From Sphagnum compactum (lineage: Eukaryota; Bryophyta; Sphagnopsida; Sphagnales), in contig OZ234498.1 in assembly GCA_965153455.1 (NCBI GenBank), forward strand, positions 10,602,001 through 10,666,000: a stretch of DNA of 64,000 nt, written 5' to 3'. The translations under genes and the position numbers were made by a program. Of the stretch, positions 59,301 to 64,000 are shown piece after piece; positions within the stretch are counted from its first letter, which is position 1, and every line of letters starts with the position of its first letter. The notes under the pieces are model-generated. The model made no database searches and had not been told where the DNA came from. It was given only the letters and a program-made list of their open reading frames with translations.

Positions 59301-61139
59301 GGACAGAAAGGTGCCTGCTTCCTCTCCCTCATCTTCACCTGGAGCCTCTGTCCTTTCAAAAAATTCGTCTAGCAACTCGCACAATCCACTCACAACTGTA
59401 TCTGTGACTGCACAGACAAACAAAGATGAGAGTGAACACAAGCTCTCCAAGTCTCTAAGTTTCAGCCTGCTCTGGATACTCTGGATGCTCTTAAGTGTCA
59501 TTTCCAATTGCAGTCCATCACAGTTCCCAACATTGCTCAAGTTCATCAGAAAACACATGGACACCCAATAAGTGACAGTTTCCAAGTCATCAACAAAAGC
59601 ATCAAGGAGAATTATACACTGGTTGAACTTCACAGGACTAAAAAGAACTGATGCAACTTTTTTGTTATGCTGTCTCTCCACTTTTGTCCCAGTGGCTTCC
59701 TTCCTCTTGATCCCAGTAACTTTCACTGCAGCCGGAGAATCCTACAAGAATCATATCTGTCACAGTCTCAGTAAAGTGAACACAATAAAGATTCCCCACA
59801 GATTACTTGAAAAAGACTCTAAAATGTGACAGCGTCTCCTCTTGTTCAGGAACAACCCCTGCTAAGATACCACTTGATGGTGGACCTCACATTCAACAGT
59901 GTCTGAAACATACCACAGGTGACGAACTCGGGGCCCATGATCCTTGATGAGCAACTTGGTGGCTAGGACCACCAGGACTGGCCTGATGAACTGCCACAGT
60001 ACTCTGCTTCTCAGCAGTGGAACTCTGCCAACCTCCTCGCTTCAAACGTCCTGGTTGACAAAACAGAAAAACAATACACTTCAAAATGGAAGAAGCTTTT
60101 CAGCCACTACTTGTGGACTATTATTTACATTCATGATTGAGCACTGCACTCCAGAAACCCATTCCTGTGACAACCAAGTTTTACACCATCCTCTGACATT
60201 TCCGTTACCAAAACCCTAACCCTCTTGTACAGAGACTTGAAGGTTGGAGAGAGAGAATACCACTTGTGCCACTACCATTCTCCAGCAGCAAAAAATGGTC
60301 CACCACAACAAACATACCTGCAGCTGTGTACGAAAAAGCATCCTGTTCATGCTGAAGGATAGCAGCAATCAAGCTCCCAGGCTCTGCTGCCATTGGAGCT
60401 GCCCCATTTTTGGCCTCCTCTCGAAGAGACCTGGCAGAGAAATTATTAAGAGAGCTTCACTATTAGATTATACCCTGAAGTCTGACCACTAAAAAAGGAT
60501 TAGAGCTCAAATGCATGCCTCTCAGTCAAAGACCTCGCCAGAGCCACAAACTAAAGAGAAATTGAACAGAATGATCAAATCATAGACATGAAAGTGCACT
60601 GTCCAAACACCTTCCAAGCACAGTTCAGATCCTTAGGTCATGGAAACTGTCTATCCTTTCCTAAAGGACTCTACTTGTCATGTCTTTATGGTTGTAGACT
60701 GAGCAGCCAGTTTCGACCGGGTGTGCAATAGAAGAGTTTTCAGGAAGAGTAATGGGGGTAGGGATGGTGATAAACTGTGGTAAAGGCGCAGCTCTCTCCA
60801 ATAGCAAAGTCCCCTTCATAGAACAAACCGTGTGACTAGCCCTAAGGTACCTTCCCCAGGAGGAGTTGTTGCTTGGAACATAAACAGACAGGGTGTGACA
60901 GAGAGAGCATGCATTACTCACAAGTAACTGATGTCAGTCGCTCTGAGGAGCTCGGCAATCTTGCTGGCTTGCGCAACAACGGCTGCATCATCCGTGTCCC
61001 GCAACCTGGCGGCCACTTCGCTGTCATCGAACAGAAACAGCTCATGCCTGCTGGCTCCAAAGGAATTCGGAAGAGAAAGCAACGGCAAACCTAGAGCCAC
61101 TTCCGTGTGCGACGTATTGGTCAGCCGGTAGGTATTCAT
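47374..61139 (-). CDS. SCC2: Sister-chromatid cohesion protein SCC2 (NIPBL/Nipped-B type cohesin loader) with PHD finger, 28 coding exons, 1,815 aa
   Basis: Loads cohesin on chromatin together with SCC4, in the nucleus. Coding exons in transcript order: 61139-60922, 60430-60318, 60050-59914, 59741-59618, 59407-59145, 58647-58540, 58322-58208, 57927-57819, 57089-56903, 56506-56060, 55734-55202, 54989-54785, 54497-54447, 54188-54030, 53736-53569, 53344-53045, 52814-52662, 52241-52072, 51844-51721, 51403-51242, 50767-50663, 50544-50308, 49839-49706, 49457-49176, 48970-48658, 48328-48236, 47991-47863, 47682-47374. Every junction is GT-AG and phases agree; the total is 5,448 bases. The donor of exon 4 is the least certain. 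A PHD finger is at residues 676-720. The HEAT-type cohesin-loader core follows (RAKALRAVS, then [20 protein letters not shown] at about 865-915). The conserved C-terminal region includes [27 protein letters not shown] and [19 protein letters not shown]. The basic, Ser-rich tail is encoded by the last exon. Arabidopsis SCC2 is about 1,844 aa, so this gene looks complete. Confidence 0.96.
55390..55530 (-). other. SCC2: PHD zinc finger encoded in SCC2 exon 11
   Basis: Zinc ligands fall in C4-H-C3 order at residues C676, C679, C691, C694, H699, C702, C717 and C720, with the typical W two residues before the last pair (W715-x-C717-x2-C720). A PHD finger in SCC2 is typical of land plants and absent from fungal and animal loaders, by family knowledge. 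It suggests chromatin reading, probably methylated histone H3 lysine 4, which is inference here. Confidence 0.93.
57161..57690. repeat. SCC2-associated repeat family, copy 3, inside SCC2 intron 8
   Basis: Matches copy 1 (45,007-45,462) from CATAACCTCATGAGTCACTC to CATCACTGGTG, with the same orientation. A subunit related to CTATGAGATTGCAGA occurs at both ends, at 57,113-57,135 and 57,628-57,650, so the insertion may carry short direct repeats or a tandem unit. The left subunit ends about 25 bp from the exon 9 boundary (57,089). Confidence 0.75.
58785..58930. repeat. SCC2-associated repeat family, copy 4, inside SCC2 intron 5
   Basis: Starts with GAAGTTGCAGAGAAATCTCC, continues GAGTGCAGTCATAACC and CAGTGACAAGCTGCCATGAC, then stops matching. 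This is a truncated copy in the same orientation as the others, between exons 6 (58,647) and 5 (59,145). Confidence 0.75.
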
Positions 61140-61313
61140 CGTCTCCTCCTCCTCCTCCGCGTTCCACTTCCTCTTCTTCCCTACTTTCTACCTGCCCGCT
61201 GCGTCCTCTCCCCGCACTAGCGCATAATTTTACACTCTCCGTCTTCCATGCTTGCATTGCAACCGCTTTACAAGAGCCCTGGGGCGCTCATTGCCAACAT
61301 ACGAATTCCGGGG

Positions 61314-61320
61314 TTTTATA
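61314..61320 (-). promoter_or_regulatory. Possible TATA box of SCC2
   Basis: TATAAAA on the minus strand, 175-181 bp upstream of the SCC2 ATG, in G+C-rich DNA (CTTATAAAACCCC). Spacing would give a leader of about 150 nt. A second TATAAAA at 61,789-61,795 on the same strand could serve a longer leader or another transcript. Confidence 0.4.
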
Positions 61321-62287
61321 AGACTTCCTTCCAACCCCCCCGCGCGCCCTACAAGGCTGCGCTCTACAGAGAAACAAAAGATGTCTAACTTAACCTACCA
61401 CAGAATCCACGAAAATTGAAGCAATCCACGGCCGTCTCGCTTTCAAACGGCGATGAAAACCTCCGCGACTTGTCATTCCCACCATGCCAAAGTGCTTGCG
61501 GAACAAGATCATGATCCACACCAATTTTTTTCCCCAAACCGCCAAAAGATAGCAAAAAATACATGAATACGTTCGTTAAGAAGCTCTAAAGATGGAGAAT
61601 ACAATGAAAATGTCGAAGGAGTGCGACAACGAGAGCAGGAAGAAGACAATACAGACCGAGAAAGCAGAGGCTGCAGCAGAGAACAAAGCTTGAGAAACAC
61701 AGCAAGCCCTCGTCCGTCAGCGAGCGAAAGGGAGCGAAAGGCAAATCCCGACTCCCCATATTCCTCCACTTCGTCCATATCCCAGGGCTTTTATATCCCC
61801 CTACAAAACCCCCTATAGTCTAGCTCCATTTCTCGTCTGGTCCAAATCCCTACGACTTCCTAGCAAGTATATCCCTACTAAATCGCGGGGCCTGTCGTAG
61901 GGATATGTTTTTCGTACGTCAACGTGAACAACTGCGATGAAATTGCTTCAAAATGACCCCCCTTACATAAATAAATAAATAAACAAATAAATAAACTCCT
62001 CATTTTATACATTTACAAAATTATGAAGCATAGTTTAATTATTGCTTAAATGAAATTTCTTTTCCTTTAAGGACAAATTTATGTGCATTTGAACACATGA
62101 ATGGTATTTTCCAATTTTTGAATTGTTATTTATCTTCAAGTTATAATAAATATCAACTTTTACCAAGTACCTAATCAATGTCTAATGATTTCATGGTTTT
62201 AATTAACCATAGTTATGGATTTTTTATTTTTTTAATGTTGTAATTTCAGGGTCATGCAACTTACATTTGCTCTTAATTTATGTTCAA
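61321..62287. other. SCC2 upstream region, grading into A+T-rich DNA
   Basis: G+C-rich to about 61,900 and then sharply A+T-rich. The minus-strand frame 61,778-61,509 starts with ATG just after the second TATA motif but is low-complexity Ser/Leu-rich; it could be part of a longer SCC2 leader. A perfect 10-bp inverted repeat (ATATCCCTAC / GTAGGGATAT) is at 61,869-61,906. No separate gene is supported. Confidence 0.5.
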
Positions 62288-62999
62288 TGTTGGGAATTTA
62301 TTTTTTTTCTTTTCAAGATTTTGGTGGAATTTTGTCATGGGTATTTGCCAAATTTGGAATCTAACATTTGTTGGATTAAGCTTGGTTGAATTTGATTTAT
62401 ATGTGTGTGATTAATGCAAATTGCATTTTTTGTGGTTGAATTAAGCAACCATGTGTTAAATGAAATTTGGGATTATGGATTATTTTTTAGTGAAAGTTAA
62501 ATATGTTGTACTAGGAACACACCAAGGATGGGTATCTTTGTATCTTCCCAACTTCTTCACTCATTTCTTTTTGGCCAAGGAGACGTTGGGAGGGACCTTT
62601 AAAGTAGGTTTGTAATTTTCATAAGGTAGGTATGAAGTCTTTTCAAACATATAGACACCCACTATTGGTGTTACATGGCATTTTGACTTTTGAAAAAACT
62701 ATGACATAGGTTACTTAATATAGTTAAAAGTAAAGCTCATTCATTGCATATTATGTTCACCTCAATAGTTGTGCAAGTAACAAATTGTATACATGGGATG
62801 ATGACTTTGTGTATCTAATATTAACTAATGTAATATATATGTATGGGATGTTCACCTCTTATTCATAAGTAAATCAAAATTCGAAGGTGGATCATAAAAC
62901 TTGTAGCAACTTGTGTGATTGATTAGGTGGAGAGTTCATAATAAATTTATGATTTTTCTCATTTCAATTCTCTCATTCATTCATTGTCGATTTTCAACA
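62288..62999 (+). mobile_element. Candidate 5' LTR of a Ty1-copia retrotransposon
   Basis: The right boundary is well supported: the sequence ends TTTTCAACA directly before a copia-type primer-binding site. The left boundary is a guess, placed at TGTTGGG (62,288), which would give inverted ends TGTTG/CAACA. Another TGTTG near 62,505 is an alternative. The second LTR would lie beyond the window. Confidence 0.55.
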
Positions 63000-63011
63000 T
63001 GGTATCAAAGT
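63000..63011 (+). mobile_element. Ty1-copia primer-binding site
   Basis: TGGTATCAAAGT begins immediately after the LTR end CAACA. Plant copia elements typically have TGGTATCAGAGC here, complementary to initiator tRNA-Met. One G is changed to A and the last base also differs. Confidence 0.75.
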
Positions 63012-63149
63012 TTGGTTGTTTATGTGAGATGGAAAAATTATAATTATATTATATAATTATTCATTTTGACATTTTAAAAAATTTGGGGGCAGTTTTTTTT
63101 TTTTTTTTTGGGAGGGTGTGTTCTAGACATAACCATGATGATTTTGATC

Positions 63150-64000
63150 TTTGAAGCATTGAAAAGCTTGATGATAATAATTTTCATATTTGGCAGAGGA
63201 TGATCAAGTTTTTTTAACATGAAAAGGATTTATGGAAAACCATTTCAACAACAAGTTATGATCATCAAAAATTGAATTTGGAAAAAAAATAAAATTCTAG
63301 GATGCATTTTTTAACATCATTTATTCATGAGATAGACAAGATAATTTGTGAAACAATCTTCTTAAAGATTGTTAAATTTTTGTTGCATCATATTGCAAAT
63401 GCAAAGATGCAAAAAACATTTATAACAACTTTTATGCAACATCTAAAAACAACACCTTAATCTATTAAAACTATGTTGGGCGCTTTGTAATTTTAAAATG
63501 GAGCAAGCACTTCCATGCAAGTTTACATCAAATAAGCTTTGAGTGGTTGTTAATTAGTTAATGGAAAACATTGATCATGATAACATTTGGCATTTAAACT
63601 TTTGAAAATTTTATCATTTCTTTCATACGATTGTTTTGTTGGGTGTTCAAATTGATGAATTGTTTGTGCACAATTCATTGATGAATCAATATGTGGACAA
63701 TTGTTGCAAAAAAAATTATAATTGAAACAAGAAGAGCTTAACCATGGTACAAAACAAGAAGCACTAACTATTAACATGGTGTTATGGGAAGCTCAAGAGG
63801 AAAGTTGAACTATAGATCATGTCTTTTACATTGTCTTTTTTACATTGTATTTTATGATTGGATTTTAATGAAAATAAACACCTAGACAAGTTAATTTTAT
63901 AGTAAAAAATGATTAATTATTAAAACAACATAAAATAGCACATCAACCATTTTGGACATGATGGAATTATTAGTTTGTGTCCATGTCCGTTTTGATTCAC
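63150..64000 (+). pseudogene. Decayed copia gag fragment, runs off the window
   Basis: From 63,158 one frame reads KLDDNNFHIWQRMIKFF, then a stop at 63,215-63,217, then HEKDLWKTI. This is the pattern of the copia gag N-terminus (a Lys-Leu...Asn-Phe...Trp motif followed by a Lys-Asp-Leu-Trp motif). A stop also precedes it and more stops and frame changes follow, so the gene is dead in this copy. Later stretches keep gag-like composition but I could not align them with confidence. Confidence 0.7.

Noticed and set aside
1-64000. tRNA, rRNA, U6 or CRISPR features
   Set aside because: I looked for T-loop words such as GGTTCGAAT, snRNA words and regularly spaced repeats and found none convincing; a covariance-model search would be needed to exclude them.

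Overview
The window is nuclear DNA from a land plant. Evidence for this: spliceosomal GT-AG introns; plant-type gene families (an SCC2 cohesin loader with a PHD finger, a BTB-pentapeptide protein of the FIP2 type, an F-box protein of the plant F-box/kelch type); telo-box motifs (AAACCCTAA) beside a ribosomal protein gene; a short run of plant-type telomere units; and a Ty1-copia retrotransposon end. Introns are short to medium and the intergenic DNA is very A+T-rich. That fits a bryophyte such as a moss, but this is inference and the species cannot be named from the sequence.

Layout. 1-14,500: A+T-rich DNA without a convincing gene, with small tandem duplications and two foldbacks. 14,563-16,767 (minus): two-exon F-box gene, with a CT/GA-rich leader and a 7-unit minisatellite upstream. 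17,630-23,650: A+T-rich DNA with a telomere-like patch and one copy of a dispersed repeat. 23,658-24,964 (minus): three-exon ribosomal protein S28 gene with telo-boxes. 25,400-29,100: no gene recognised. 29,170-30,186 (minus): intronless BTB/pentapeptide gene. 30,700-44,400: long A+T-rich repeat region holding two LTR-like sequences of about 0.9-1 kb in opposite orientations, plus older direct repeats. 45,000-47,000: two copies of another repeat family. 47,374-61,139 (minus): a complete SCC2/NIPBL gene that I could resolve into 28 coding exons (1,815 residues). 62,000-64,000: end of a decayed Ty1-copia element (LTR end, primer-binding site, broken gag).

All four recognised genes lie on the minus strand. 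They are unrelated housekeeping or regulatory genes: protein ubiquitination, translation, an actin/membrane-linked BTB adaptor, and sister-chromatid cohesion. Nothing suggests an operon or gene cluster. The most useful results are the full exon model of SCC2, a repeat family that has inserted twice into SCC2 introns, a phase-neutral open intron in SCC2, and the structure of the LTR-like pair. I saw no evidence of a novel multi-gene system.
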